A DNA stretch of 10,892 nt from positions 1 through 10,892 of the forward strand of contig CAZWUZ010000118.1 in the NCBI GenBank assembly GCA_964637655.1, written 5' to 3'. Numbering within the stretch: the first letter of the stretch is position 1; the number at the start of each line of letters is the position of its first letter. The notes under the pieces are model-generated. The model saw only the letters and a program-made list of their open reading frames with translations. It had not been told where the DNA came from and ran no database searches. The stretch is from CAZWUZ01 sp964637655 [NCBI: uncultured bacterium]. GTDB lineage: Bacteria > DAOPZR01. The translations under genes and the position numbers were made by a program. Positions 1 through 6,724 of the stretch are shown piece after piece.

Positions 1-131
1 TAATGCATCCGCATCTTGCCCGAGATATGCGCCAGCACCACGTGCTTGTTGTCGAGTTCCACGCGAAACATCGCGTTGGGCAGGGTTTCCAGCACCTTGC
101 CGTCGACGGTAATCCCCTCTTCCTTCGCCAT
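1..131 (-). CDS. infA: Translation initiation factor IF-1, 5' part (cut by window edge)
   Basis: The first 43 codons of infA are present; the rest runs off the left edge. The protein starts [20 protein letters not shown] and continues with [21 protein letters not shown], the OB-fold S1-like RNA-binding domain of IF-1. The family is about 72 residues, so roughly 60% is visible. IF-1 binds the A site of the 30S subunit in the cytoplasm and, with IF-2 and IF-3, controls selection of the initiator tRNA. The ATG lies 13 bases after the map stop and is preceded by AAGGGAG with a 5-base spacer, so it has its own good ribosome binding site. A place after secY-(adk)-map is usual for infA in many bacteria. 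The match to the family is close to identical over the visible stretch. Confidence 0.96.
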   Translation of the reverse strand, partial: MAKEEGITVDGKVLETLPNAMFRVELDNKHVVLAHISGKMRMH

Positions 132-144
132 TCCCGCTCCCTTA

Positions 145-906
145 TCAGTGCGCCGCGGTCAGTACGCGTGCCCCGTGCGCCGTTACCGCCAGCGTATGTT
201 CAAAATGCGCCGACCTGCTGCCGTCGGCGGTTACCACCGTCCAGTTGTCACCCAGCACCTTCGTCCGCCAGCCGCCGGTGTTGATCATCGGCTCGATGGC
301 GAGTACCATGCCGACCGCCAGCCGCGGCCCGTCGCCCGGGGTGCCGTAGTTCGGGATCTGCGGTTCTTCGTGCAGCGCCCGCCCGATCCCGTGTCCGACC
401 CACTCGCGCACGACGCTGAACCCCGCCAGCGTCGCCGTCGCCTCGATGGCGTGTGAGACGGTGCCGAGCGGTACACCCGGCCGCACCGCGGCAATCGCCG
501 CCGCCAGCGCCGCCTGCGTCACCTGCAGCAGCCGCTGTCCCTCTTCGTCCACCGTGCCCACCGGCACGGTCACCGCCGCGTCGCCGTACCAGCCGCCGAG
601 CCGCACCCCGACATCGATCGAGAGCAGGTCGCCGTCATGCAGTACCCGCGCCGCGGCCGGGATCCCGTGCACCACCTCGTTGTTGAGCGAGGCGCAGATG
701 GTGGCGGGGAATCCGTGGTAGCCGAGGAACGCCGGTTCGCCGCCGCGCCCGCGGATGATCTCCACCGCCGCCGTGTCCAGCGCCAGCGTGCTCACCCCCG
801 GCTGCGCCAGGCGTCCCAGCGTGGCCAGCACCTCACCGACAATCGCCCCGGCTGCCGCCATGGCGGCGATATCCGCCGTGCTGCGGATGGCGATCTTCTT
901 CGCCAT
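145..906 (-). CDS. map: Methionine aminopeptidase type I
   Basis: This 253-residue cytoplasmic enzyme removes the N-terminal methionine from new proteins when the second residue is small. It has the single-domain 'pita-bread' fold of type Ia enzymes, with no N-terminal zinc-finger extension. The five metal ligands are all visible: D98 (SIDVGV), D109 (YGDAAV), H172 (VGHGIG), E205 (AIEPM) and E236 (FEHT). The substrate-binding H80 (NEVVHGIP) is also present. The length is normal for the family. The ATG overlaps the adk stop by one base (TGATG) and has no clear Shine-Dalgarno sequence. A stable hairpin sits just upstream, so translation is probably coupled to adk. The N-terminus ([12 protein letters not shown]...AG) matches the usual family start, which supports this start codon. 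Confidence 0.97.
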   Translation of the reverse strand: MAKKIAIRSTADIAAMAAAGAIVGEVLATLGRLAQPGVSTLALDTAAVEIIRGRGGEPAFLGYHGFPATICASLNNEVVHGIPAAARVLHDGDLLSIDVGVRLGGWYGDAAVTVPVGTVDEEGQRLLQVTQAALAAAIAAVRPGVPLGTVSHAIEATATLAGFSVVREWVGHGIGRALHEEPQIPNYGTPGDGPRLAVGMVLAIEPMINTGGWRTKVLGDNWTVVTADGSRSAHFEHTLAVTAHGARVLTAAH

Positions 907-1568
907 CAGCGGCGACCGGCGGCGAGCCGGTCGAGCACCTCCCGCAGCGCCGCCTGCACCTCGGCAATCGGCGCCGCCGCCGCGATATCGAACAACCTGC
1001 CGCTCTCCCGGTAGTAGGCGATCAGCGGCTGCGTTTGCGCCGCGTACGTCACCAGCCGGGCACGAATCGCGTCCTCGCTGTCATCACTACGCTGGTACAG
1101 CTCGCCGCCGCAGGCGGCGCACTGCGCCCCCCGCGCCGACGGGTTGAACGTCACATGGTAGGTCGCCCCGCACTGCCGGCAGACCCGCCGCCCGCCCAGA
1201 CGCACCACCACGTCCGCGTCCGGGACGACGAAGTTGATAACCCCGTCCAGCCGCTGCCCGAGTTCCGTCAGCAGCGCGTCCAACGCCTCCGCCTGCGGCA
1301 GCGTGCGCGGGAACCCGTCGAGCACGTAGCCGCCCGCACAGTCCGCCTGTGCCACACGCTCGCGCACCAGGCCGACGGTAACCTCGTCCGGCACCAGTCC
1401 GCCCGCGTCGATGCGCTTTTTCGCCTCGACCCCGAGCGGCGTTCCCGCAGCGATGGCCGCACGGAACATGTCGCCGGTCGAGATCTGCGGGATGCCGAGA
1501 CGTTCCGCCTCGACCCGCGCCTGCGTGCCCTTGCCCGCGCCGGGGGGGCCGAGAAAGACCAGCCGCAT
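906..1568 (-). CDS. adk: Adenylate kinase, zinc-LID long form
   Basis: This 220-residue enzyme interconverts ATP + AMP and 2 ADP in the cytoplasm. The P-loop GPPGAGKGT is at residues 7-15. The AMP-binding STGDMFR is at 30-36, and the conserved VLDGFPRT is at 82-89. The LID domain (about 125-165) is the long type and carries four cysteines, C130, C133, C150 and C153, in the order CRQC...CAAC. This is the structural zinc site known from Gram-positive and many other bacterial adenylate kinases; in E. coli these cysteines are replaced. [15 protein letters not shown] after the LID holds the usual catalytic-region arginine and acidic residues. The ATG is 10 bases after the secY stop, behind a GGGCGGAA purine run. 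The gene sits between secY and map, as in many bacteria outside the Proteobacteria. Confidence 0.97.
   Translation of the reverse strand: MRLVFLGPPGAGKGTQARVEAERLGIPQISTGDMFRAAIAAGTPLGVEAKKRIDAGGLVPDEVTVGLVRERVAQADCAGGYVLDGFPRTLPQAEALDALLTELGQRLDGVINFVVPDADVVVRLGGRRVCRQCGATYHVTFNPSARGAQCAACGGELYQRSDDSEDAIRARLVTYAAQTQPLIAYYRESGRLFDIAAAAPIAEVQAALREVLDRLAAGRR
913..933 (-). promoter_or_regulatory. GC-rich mRNA hairpin just before the map start codon
   Basis: On the transcript this reads CGACCGGC, loop TCGCC, GCCGGTCG: a perfect 8-base-pair stem with a 5-base loop. It lies within the last codons of adk (encoding DRLAAGR) and ends only 6 bases before the map ATG at 906. The map start lacks a recognisable Shine-Dalgarno sequence. 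The hairpin could block independent initiation at map and make it depend on ribosomes finishing adk, since TGATG allows re-initiation. The structure is seen in the sequence; the regulatory role is inference. A chance hairpin in GC-rich coding DNA is the alternative. Confidence 0.4.
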
Positions 1569-1578
1569 CGTTCCGCCC

Positions 1579-2913
1579 CTACCCGCGCCGGCCGCGCAGG
1601 CGGCCTGATTTCATGAACGACTCGTAGTGCCGCAACACCAGGTGCGACTCCATCTGCGACAGGGTGTCAAGTGCCACGCCGACAACGATGAGCAGCGCGG
1701 TGCCGCCGAAGTAGAACGGCGCCCCGAGCCGGTTGATCAGCAGCGTCGGCAGCAGCGAGATGAGCGCGACAAAAACCGCGCCGACCAGGGTAATGCGCGT
1801 CATCACGTACTCGATGTAGTCGGCGGTCGGCTTGCCCGGGCGCCGCCCGGGGACGAACCCGCCGTGCTTGCGCAGGTTCTCCGCCACATCGGTCGGGTTG
1901 AACGTCACCGCGGTGTAGAAGTAACAGAAGAAGACGATGAGCACGAAAAACGTCACGTTGTAAATCCACCCGTCATGCTGGAACTGATCGGCCAGTTCGA
2001 CCAGCCACGCCAGCGACGGGTTGTTGCCGGCAAAAAAGCGCACGATGGTGGCGGGGAACATCAGCAGCGAACTGGCGAAAATGACCGCGATAACCCCCGC
2101 GTAGTCGACCTTGAGCGGGAGGTGCGTGCTCTGCCCGCCATAGACCTTGTTGCCGCGCACCTGCTTGGCGTACGTCACCGGGATACGCCGCTGCCCCTGC
2201 TGCACGATGACCACCGCCGCGGTCACCAGCACGGTGAGCACACCGATGAACAGCGCCGTGAGCAGGTCGAGCTGCTGGCTGGCAACCTCGCGCCAGGTAT
2301 CAAGCAGCGCCGCCGGCAGCCGGTCGACGATGCCGACAAAAATCAGCAGCGAGATACCGTTGCCGATGCCGCGCTCGGTAATCTGCTCGCCCAGCCACAT
2401 CAGGAAGATCGTGCCTGTCACCAGGGTGAGCACGGTGACAAAATGGAACATCCCCGCGGGGATGTCCTGCGGCACCACGTAGGAGCCGTCACCCAGCTGC
2501 ATCGAACGCATCCACATCGACAGGGCCGAGCCCTGAATGCCCGCCAGCAGCACGGTGCCGTAGCGCGTGTACTTGGTAATCTGCCGCCGCCCTGCCTCGC
2601 CTTCCTTCGACAGTTTTTCCAGGAAAGGCACCACCGTGGTCAGCAGCTGCATGATGATCGACGCGCTGATGTAGGGCATGACCCCGAGCGCGGCGAGCGA
2701 CATGTTGAGGAAGGCGCCGCCCGAAAACATGTCCACCATGGCGAACAGCGTGTTGTCCGCCGACGCCATCAGCTGCGCCAGCGCCCCGGCATCGACGCCG
2801 GGCACCGTGATGTGCGCGCAGAGGCGGAAGATGGCGAGCATCCCCGCGGTAAAGAGCAGCCGCCGGCGCAGCTCCGGAATGCGCCAGCAGTTGAGCAGTG
2901 CTTCGAGCCGCAT
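1579..2913 (-). CDS. secY: Preprotein translocase channel subunit SecY
   Basis: SecY (444 residues) forms the membrane channel that, with SecE and SecG, exports proteins or inserts them in the membrane, driven by SecA or the ribosome. The expected ten transmembrane helices can be followed from about residue 18 to 418. The plug region carries [21 protein letters not shown] (about 62-82). [15 protein letters not shown] (175-189), [10 protein letters not shown] (241-250) and [11 protein letters not shown] (265-275) are family signatures. The cytosolic C5 loop (about 338-363, [19 protein letters not shown]) and the end of helix 10, [15 protein letters not shown], are intact. One oddity: residue 276 is Ala, where the family almost always has Pro (AGVIP). 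The start overlaps the rplO stop by one base (TGATG). The stop is TAG. Confidence 0.98.
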   Translation of the reverse strand: MRLEALLNCWRIPELRRRLLFTAGMLAIFRLCAHITVPGVDAGALAQLMASADNTLFAMVDMFSGGAFLNMSLAALGVMPYISASIIMQLLTTVVPFLEKLSKEGEAGRRQITKYTRYGTVLLAGIQGSALSMWMRSMQLGDGSYVVPQDIPAGMFHFVTVLTLVTGTIFLMWLGEQITERGIGNGISLLIFVGIVDRLPAALLDTWREVASQQLDLLTALFIGVLTVLVTAAVVIVQQGQRRIPVTYAKQVRGNKVYGGQSTHLPLKVDYAGVIAVIFASSLLMFPATIVRFFAGNNPSLAWLVELADQFQHDGWIYNVTFFVLIVFFCYFYTAVTFNPTDVAENLRKHGGFVPGRRPGKPTADYIEYVMTRITLVGAVFVALISLLPTLLINRLGAPFYFGGTALLIVVGVALDTLSQMESHLVLRHYESFMKSGRLRGRRG

Positions 2914-3347
2914 CAGAGGACCGTGACCTTTCCGCCCGCCGCCTCGATTTTCTTCACCGCCGCCGCCGACGCCTTGTGCACCGTCACCTGCGCGTTCGCG
3001 GGTGCGTCACCGGTCGCCAGCAGTTTCACGCCGGCATGCGCGCGCTTCAGCAGCCCCTTCTCCTTCAGCGCCTCCGGGGTCACCGTGCCGCCGAGCTTCG
3101 CCAGCTGCCCGACATTGAGCAGCAGGAACTGGTCCTTCTGCGGGCGGTTGAACCCGCGCTTGGGCAGGCGCCGCTGCAGGGGCATCTGCCCCCCCTCGAA
3201 GCCGGTGCGTGAACTGTAGCCCGACCGCTGCCCGGCCCCCTTATGGCCGCGGGCCGACGTTTTGCCATGCCCCGACCCCATGCCGCGCCCGAGGCGCTTG
3301 CGCGAATGCCGCGTGCCGGGCGTCGCGCGCAGATCATGCAGTCTCAT
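2913..3347 (-). CDS. rplO: 50S ribosomal protein L15
   Basis: L15 (144 residues from this start) helps late 50S assembly and contacts 23S rRNA. The N-terminal basic glycine-rich extension is clear: RKRLGRGMGSGHGKTSARGHKG, followed by GFEGGQMPLQRRLPKRGF. The globular C-terminal half ends in KIEAAGGKVTVL, as expected. Two adjacent ATG codons exist, at 3350 and 3347. I chose the second because the protein then begins MRLHDL, like other L15 proteins, and because GAGGAG (3355-3360) is then 7 bases away rather than 4. Using 3350 would add only one Met. The gene overlaps the end of rpsE by 14 bases. In most bacteria rpmD (L30) would lie between rpsE and rplO, but here there is no room for it. Confidence 0.97.
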   Translation of the reverse strand: MRLHDLRATPGTRHSRKRLGRGMGSGHGKTSARGHKGAGQRSGYSSRTGFEGGQMPLQRRLPKRGFNRPQKDQFLLLNVGQLAKLGGTVTPEALKEKGLLKRAHAGVKLLATGDAPANAQVTVHKASAAAVKKIEAAGGKVTVL

Positions 3348-3927
3348 CATTCAGCTCCTCGTCCGCCACGGGTGCCGCCGCCGGGGCCGCCGTGTCACCG
3401 GCGACCTCGAACCCGAGCATATCCCGCACGGAAATGCCGCGCCGCGCGCCGATCTGCGCCGCGCTGCGCAGCGCCAGCAGCGCCTGCAGCGTCGCCCGCA
3501 CCGTGTTGAGCGGGTTGCGCGACCCGAAGCACTTGGTCAGGATGTCCTGGATGCCCGCCAGTTCGACGACGTTGCGCACCGCCATGCCGGCGATGATGCC
3601 GGTGCCGGGCGCCGCCGGGCGCAGCATGACTTTCGCCGCGCCGAACTTGCCGATGATGTTGTGCGGAATGGTCACGCCCGCGCGCGGCACCGTTATCATG
3701 TTTTTGCGCGCCTGCTTGCCCGCCTTGGCCAGCGCCTGCTGCACGTCGTTGGCCTTGCCCATGCCGACCCCGACCTTGCCGTTGCGGTCGCCAACCACCA
3801 GCATCGCGCTGAAGTTGAAGCGTCGGCCGCCCTTGACCACCTTGGCCACGCGGCGGATGAACACCGTCCGCTCTTCGAGCCCGTCGCTGTTTTCTTCGCG
3901 TTTCTTCCTGCGCTCTCTCTGCGCCAT
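3334..3927 (-). CDS. rpsE: 30S ribosomal protein S5
   Basis: S5 (197 residues) is a 30S protein involved in decoding accuracy and mRNA unwinding at the entry tunnel. The N-terminal double-stranded-RNA-binding-like domain is at about residues 16-80 (LEERTVFIRRVAKVVKGGRRF, NFSAMLVVGDRNGKVGVGMGKA). The C-terminal domain follows (about 90-170) with GTGIIAGMAVRNVVELAGIQD and SRNPLNTVRATLQAL. E. coli S5 has 166 residues, so this one is longer, mainly through a C-terminal Ala/Pro/acidic tail (from about residue 175). The GACGAGGAG codons of that tail also serve as the ribosome binding site for rplO, whose start lies inside this gene. The ATG is 19 bases after the rplR stop, behind GGGAGAAGGA. Confidence 0.98.
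   Translation of the reverse strand: MAQRERRKKREENSDGLEERTVFIRRVAKVVKGGRRFNFSAMLVVGDRNGKVGVGMGKANDVQQALAKAGKQARKNMITVPRAGVTIPHNIIGKFGAAKVMLRPAAPGTGIIAGMAVRNVVELAGIQDILTKCFGSRNPLNTVRATLQALLALRSAAQIGARRGISVRDMLGFEVAGDTAAPAAAPVADEELNDETA
3355..3360 (-). promoter_or_regulatory. Ribosome binding site that decides the rplO start
   Basis: GAGGAG lies inside the last codons of rpsE (Glu-Glu). It is 7 bases from the ATG at 3347 and 4 bases from the ATG at 3350. The first spacing is the better one, which favours the start giving MRLHDL. Confidence 0.65.
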
Positions 3928-3946
3928 GATCCTTCTCCCGTGCGCC

Positions 3947-4306
3947 CTAGAAATTCAGTCCCGCCGCGCGGGCCCCGTCCGCCACGGCCTTGACCCGGCC
4001 ATGGTACTGATACCCTGAGCGGTCGAACACCACCGCGATGATCCCCGCCGCCTTCGCCGCGGCGCCAAGCTCTTTGCCCAGCTGCTCCGCCGCCGGCACC
4101 GTCGCGCGGCTCTTGCCCGCGGGTGGCTCCAGTTTCTGCGTCGAGCGGCTCAGCAGGACGCGCCCCGCGCGGTCGTCGACGATGAACGCGTAGGTGTACT
4201 TGCCGCTCTTGTAGACCCCGAGCCGCGGGCGCTGCGCGCTGCCGCTCAGTTTCCGCCGCTGCGCCCGGTGCTTGCCCTGGCGCACTGCCTCTGTCGTCTT
4301 GCTCAT
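3947..4306 (-). CDS. rplR: 50S ribosomal protein L18
   Basis: L18 (119 residues) binds 5S rRNA together with L5 in the central protuberance of the 50S subunit. The basic N-terminus (KHRAQRRKLSGSAQRPRLGVYKS) is the flexible RNA-binding part. The core carries KYTYAFIVDD and ends with VVFDRSGYQYHGRVKAVADGAR and AAGLNF, a very typical L18 C-terminus. The length is close to the family norm (about 117-120). The ATG is only 3 bases after the rplF TAG stop (TAGGGTATG), behind a weak AAAGGCG sequence, so translational coupling to rplF is likely. The gene stops with TAG. Confidence 0.98.
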   Translation of the reverse strand: MSKTTEAVRQGKHRAQRRKLSGSAQRPRLGVYKSGKYTYAFIVDDRAGRVLLSRSTQKLEPPAGKSRATVPAAEQLGKELGAAAKAAGIIAVVFDRSGYQYHGRVKAVADGARAAGLNF

Positions 4307-4309
4307 ACC

Positions 4310-4846
4310 CTACACGCCTTTCTTGACTTCCTTGCGCCTGATATGCTCGTTCACGTAGCGGATCCCGGCCCCCTGGTACGGCTCGGGGGGGCGGATCTTG
4401 CGCAGTTTGGCCGCCGTGTCGCCCACCTGCTGCTTGTCGATGCCGCTGACCGAGAAATGCGTCGCGTCCGTGACGGTGAGCTCCATCCCCGCCACCGGCT
4501 CGACCACCACCGGCTGGGAAAACCCGACGCTCAGCGACAGGTTCTTCCCCTTGAGTTCCACCTTCCACCCCTTGCCGTGGATCTCGAGGTCCTTGCGGTA
4601 GGGCTGCACGACCCCGGCCACCATGTTGGCGATGGTCGCCCGCGTCAGCCCGTGCAGCGCGCGCACCGCCTTGCTGTCACTGCTGCGCGTCACCGTCACC
4701 TGCCGGTCCGCCACCGCGACACTGATGCCCGCGGGCACGGTGAACTGCAGTTCGCCTTTCGGCCCCTTGACCGTCACCGTCCCGCTGGCGACCACCACCG
4801 TCACCTTGTCCGGGATACCGACGGGCTGTTTACCGATTCGTGACAT
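4310..4846 (-). CDS. rplF: 50S ribosomal protein L6
   Basis: L6 (178 residues) sits near the GTPase-associated region of the 50S subunit, by the sarcin-ricin loop. It begins MSRIGKQPVGIPDKVTV, the standard start. It has the two repeated alpha-beta domains of the family: the first (about 1-82) with VKGPKGELQF and VRALHGLTRATIANMV, the second (about 83-178) with LSVGFSQPV and ending KIRPPEPYQGAGIRY. The latter is the conserved L6 signature. The C-terminus (NEHIRRKEVKKGV) varies from the more common RRKAGK ending. The ATG lies 18 bases after the rpsH stop, behind a GGAGGAGGCGAGG purine run. The gene ends in TAG, which is nearly contiguous with the rplR start. Confidence 0.98.
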   Translation of the reverse strand: MSRIGKQPVGIPDKVTVVVASGTVTVKGPKGELQFTVPAGISVAVADRQVTVTRSSDSKAVRALHGLTRATIANMVAGVVQPYRKDLEIHGKGWKVELKGKNLSLSVGFSQPVVVEPVAGMELTVTDATHFSVSGIDKQQVGDTAAKLRKIRPPEPYQGAGIRYVNEHIRRKEVKKGV

Positions 4847-4864
4847 AATCCTCGCCTCCTCCGC

Positions 4865-5260
4865 CTACCACACGTAACAGAGGATTTCTCCTCCGACCAT
4901 CTGCCGCCGCGCTTCGCGGTCGGTCATGACACCCCGGGGCGTCGACACAATGGCAATGCCCAGGCCGTTCATCACGCGCGGCAGGTCACGGTAGCCGGCG
5001 TAGTTGCGGCACCCCGGCTTGCTCACGCGCTGCACGCCCGTCAGCACGCGCCCGTCTGTCTCGTCATAGCGCAGGTACAGGCGCAGCGCTCCCTGTTTCG
5101 CGTCCTTGATGATCTTGAAGGCCTTGATGAAGCCCTCTTTCTTCAGGACCTTGGCGATCTCCACCTTCAGTTTCGACGCCGGGATGCTCACCGTCGCCTG
5201 GCGCGCGCTGTTCGCGTTGCGCAACCTGGTCAGCATGTCCGCAATCGGATCGGTATTCAC
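4865..5260 (-). CDS. rpsH: 30S ribosomal protein S8
   Basis: S8 (131 residues) is a primary 16S rRNA-binding protein of the 30S central domain; in E. coli it also represses its own spc operon. The N-terminal part MNTDPIADMLTRLRNAN is the family hallmark. The middle holds SIPASKLKVEIAKVL and KKEGFI, and the end GVMTDREARRQMVGGEILCYVW is the standard S8 C-terminus with the rRNA-binding residues. The start codon is GTG, in frame with the universal N-terminus and preceded by an unusually strong GGAGGAGGAG stretch. It lies 16 bases after the rpsN stop. Whether S8 autoregulates this operon here cannot be seen: I find no clear copy of the E. coli S8 target at the rplX-rplE junction. Confidence 0.98.
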   Translation of the reverse strand: MNTDPIADMLTRLRNANSARQATVSIPASKLKVEIAKVLKKEGFIKAFKIIKDAKQGALRLYLRYDETDGRVLTGVQRVSKPGCRNYAGYRDLPRVMNGLGIAIVSTPRGVMTDREARRQMVGGEILCYVW

Positions 5261-5267
5261 CGTTTCT

Positions 5268-5276
5268 CTCCTCCTC
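5268..5276 (-). promoter_or_regulatory. Strong ribosome binding site of rpsH, fused to the rpsN stop
   Basis: Directly after the rpsN TAG stop the transcript reads GAGGAGGAG, then AGAAACG, then the GTG start of rpsH. Three tandem GAG units give several registers of pairing with the 16S rRNA 3' end. This supports use of the GTG, for which no competing ATG fits the family N-terminus. Confidence 0.7.
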
Positions 5277-5462
5277 CTACCAGCTGGCCTTCACGACGCC
5301 CGGGAGCAAGCCCTGGTGCGCCATCTGGCGGAAACAGATACGACACAGGCGGAACTTGCGGAGGTACGCCCGCCGCCGCCCGCAGCGTTCACAGCGATTA
5401 TACGCGCGGACCTTGTACTTCGGTTCGGCCTTGGCTTTGTTGCGCAATGCTTTCGTCGTCAC
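5277..5462 (-). CDS. rpsN: 30S ribosomal protein S14, zinc-binding short form
   Basis: This is the 61-residue 'type Z' S14 of the 30S head. It carries CERC (C24, C27) and CRIC (C40, C43), a zinc ribbon absent from the roughly 100-residue zinc-free form. The C-terminus [13 protein letters not shown] is typical. The start is GTG: translation from it gives [20 protein letters not shown], exactly the family length, and GAGGAG (5472-5477) sits 9 bases upstream. An in-frame ATG further upstream (5534) would add 24 residues read from inside rplE, which do not resemble S14, so I reject it. The start is 13 bases after the rplE stop. The position between rplE and rpsH is canonical. Confidence 0.96.
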   Translation of the reverse strand: MTTKALRNKAKAEPKYKVRAYNRCERCGRRRAYLRKFRLCRICFRQMAHQGLLPGVVKASW

Positions 5463-5471
5463 GGTCGCGTT

Positions 5472-5477
5472 CTCCTC
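5472..5477 (-). promoter_or_regulatory. Ribosome binding site that decides the rpsN GTG start
   Basis: GAGGAG overlaps the rplE stop codon (TGAGGAGA) and is 9 bases before the GTG at 5462. It fixes the short 61-residue S14 product over the longer in-frame reading from 5534. Confidence 0.65.
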
Positions 5478-6018
5478 ACTTCTTTTTGGCGAAGGGCATG
5501 CCGAGCGCCGCCAGCAGCGCGCGCCCTTCGTCATCCGTCTGCGCCGTCGTCACGAACGTGATGTTCATCCCGCGCAGCTTGTCCACCTTGTCGAAATCGA
5601 TCTCGGGGAAAATGATCTGCTCGCGCAGCCCGAGCGTGTAGTTGCCATTGCCGTCGCCGCCCGCCGGCACGCCGCGGAAGTCGCGCACGCGCGGCAGCGC
5701 CACGTTGAACAGGCGGTCGCAGAACTCGTACATGCGGGCGCCGCGCAGCGTCACGCTGCAGCCGATCGCCGCCCCCGCCTGCAGCTTGAAGTTGGCGATC
5801 GCCTTGCGCGCCTTGCGGATCACCGGTTTCTGCCCGGTGATCGCCGTCAGGTCGGCCACCGCCGCCTCCAGCCGCTTGGCGTCCTGCAGCGCCTCGCCCA
5901 CCCCGATGTTGACCACGACCTTGACCAGTCGCGGCACCTGGTTGACGTTGCCGTACTTGAACTGTTCACGCAGCGCCGGCACCACTGCCGCGCGATAGGT
6001 ATCTTTCAGCCGAGCCAT
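5476..6018 (-). CDS. rplE: 50S ribosomal protein L5
   Basis: L5 (180 residues) binds 5S rRNA in the central protuberance and touches the P-site tRNA and S13. Conserved stretches run in order: [81 protein letters not shown] and [21 protein letters not shown]. The length is typical (about 179-180). In the P-site loop after RDFRG, the usual '...SFDGRGNY' appears as [11 protein letters not shown], one residue shorter and lacking the common Phe. The ATG follows the rplX stop by 13 bases, with GGGGAGAG as ribosome binding site. Confidence 0.98.
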   Translation of the reverse strand: MARLKDTYRAAVVPALREQFKYGNVNQVPRLVKVVVNIGVGEALQDAKRLEAAVADLTAITGQKPVIRKARKAIANFKLQAGAAIGCSVTLRGARMYEFCDRLFNVALPRVRDFRGVPAGGDGNGNYTLGLREQIIFPEIDFDKVDKLRGMNITFVTTAQTDDEGRALLAALGMPFAKKK

Positions 6019-6031
6019 AGTTGCTCTCCCC

Positions 6032-6340
6032 TCACACGATCTCGCCGCAGGCGCGGCACAGACGGCGTCCGGCGCCGTCTTCGCCGCGCTGCCGCCGCGG
6101 GCGCATCTTCACCCCGCACTTGGGGCAGACGAGCATGAGGGCGGAGAGCGGCAGCGCCGCTTCCTTCTCGATAATCCCCCCCTGCTGGTTGCGCGCGCTG
6201 GGGCGCTCGTGGCGCTTGATCAGGTTGACCTTCTCGACCACGGCCCGGCTCGAAGCGCGCAGCACCTTGAGCACGCGCCCGGTCTTGCCCTTTTCGCGGC
6301 CGCTCAGCACCGCTACCGTGTCGTTCTTGCGGATCTGCAT
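6032..6340 (-). CDS. rplX: 50S ribosomal protein L24 with C-terminal zinc ribbon
   Basis: L24 (102 residues) is one of the two assembly-initiator proteins of the 50S subunit. The KOW motif is at about residues 3-30 ([21 protein letters not shown]). It is followed by [14 protein letters not shown] and [21 protein letters not shown]. The C-terminal part holds CPKCG (C72, C75) and CRACGE (C95, C98), a probable zinc ribbon. This extension is known in L24 of many bacteria but absent from E. coli L24. The spacer between the cysteine pairs is Arg/Gly-rich and likely contacts rRNA. The ATG lies 12 bases after the rplN TAG stop, behind GGGGACGGG. Confidence 0.97.
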   Translation of the reverse strand: MQIRKNDTVAVLSGREKGKTGRVLKVLRASSRAVVEKVNLIKRHERPSARNQQGGIIEKEAALPLSALMLVCPKCGVKMRPRRQRGEDGAGRRLCRACGEIV

Positions 6341-6352
6341 GTTGCCCGTCCC

Positions 6353-6721
6353 CTACACCACTTCGGGTGCCAGCGAGATGATTTTCATAAAATTCTTCGC
6401 GCGCAGTTCGCGGGCCACCGGCCCGAAGATGCGCGTGCCGCGCGGCTCGTCATCGTTGTTCAGCAGCACTGCCGCGTTGTCATCGAAACGGATGGTCGTG
6501 CCGTCGGCGCGCCGCAACTCCTTGCGGCAGCGCACCACCACCGCGCGCACCACGTCACCCTTCTTTACCTGCGCCTCGGGATTGGCGCTCTTGACCGCGG
6601 CGATGATGCGGTCGCCCACCGAGCCGTAGCGGCGGTTGCCGCCGCCGAGCACGCGGATGACCAGCACCTCGCGCGCCCCCGAGTTGTCGGCCACGACGAG
6701 CCGGGATTCCTGCTGGATCAT
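6353..6721 (-). CDS. rplN: 50S ribosomal protein L14
   Basis: L14 (122 residues, exactly the usual length) lies on the 50S face that meets the 30S subunit, forms bridges to 16S rRNA, and is the docking site of the silencing factor RsfS in other bacteria. [19 protein letters not shown] is the standard N-terminus. [29 protein letters not shown] and [13 protein letters not shown] follow, and the end [13 protein letters not shown]...[12 protein letters not shown] is conserved to the last residue. The ATG is 3 bases after the rpsQ stop (TAAGCCATG), with AGAGGGGAAG inside the end of rpsQ as ribosome binding site. L14 opens the spc-type half of the cluster, but no promoter is visible before it. Confidence 0.98.
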   Translation of the reverse strand: MIQQESRLVVADNSGAREVLVIRVLGGGNRRYGSVGDRIIAAVKSANPEAQVKKGDVVRAVVVRCRKELRRADGTTIRFDDNAAVLLNNDDEPRGTRIFGPVARELRAKNFMKIISLAPEVV

Positions 6722-6724
6722 GGC

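Noticed and set aside
1627-3219. A 530-codon open frame on the plus strand, antisense to secY and rplO
   Set aside because: It mirrors well-supported genes and is rich in His, Arg, Gln and Asp, the usual shadow of GC-rich coding DNA. It shows no recognisable motif and no sensible start context.
3696-4568. A 290-codon minus-strand frame overlapping rpsE, rplR and rplF
   Set aside because: It is an alternative frame of three clearly conserved genes, is Gly/Arg-rich and shows no domain.
5277-5534. A longer rpsN starting from an ATG at 5534
   Set aside because: The extra 24 residues come from the rplE coding region in another frame and do not resemble S14. The GTG at 5462 has a good ribosome binding site and gives the exact 61-residue family length.
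6019-6031. A possible S8 autoregulatory site at the rplX-rplE junction, as in the E. coli spc operon
   Set aside because: The junction is only 13 bases, and I see no structure resembling the S8-binding helix of 16S rRNA there. A covariance-model search would be needed to claim it.
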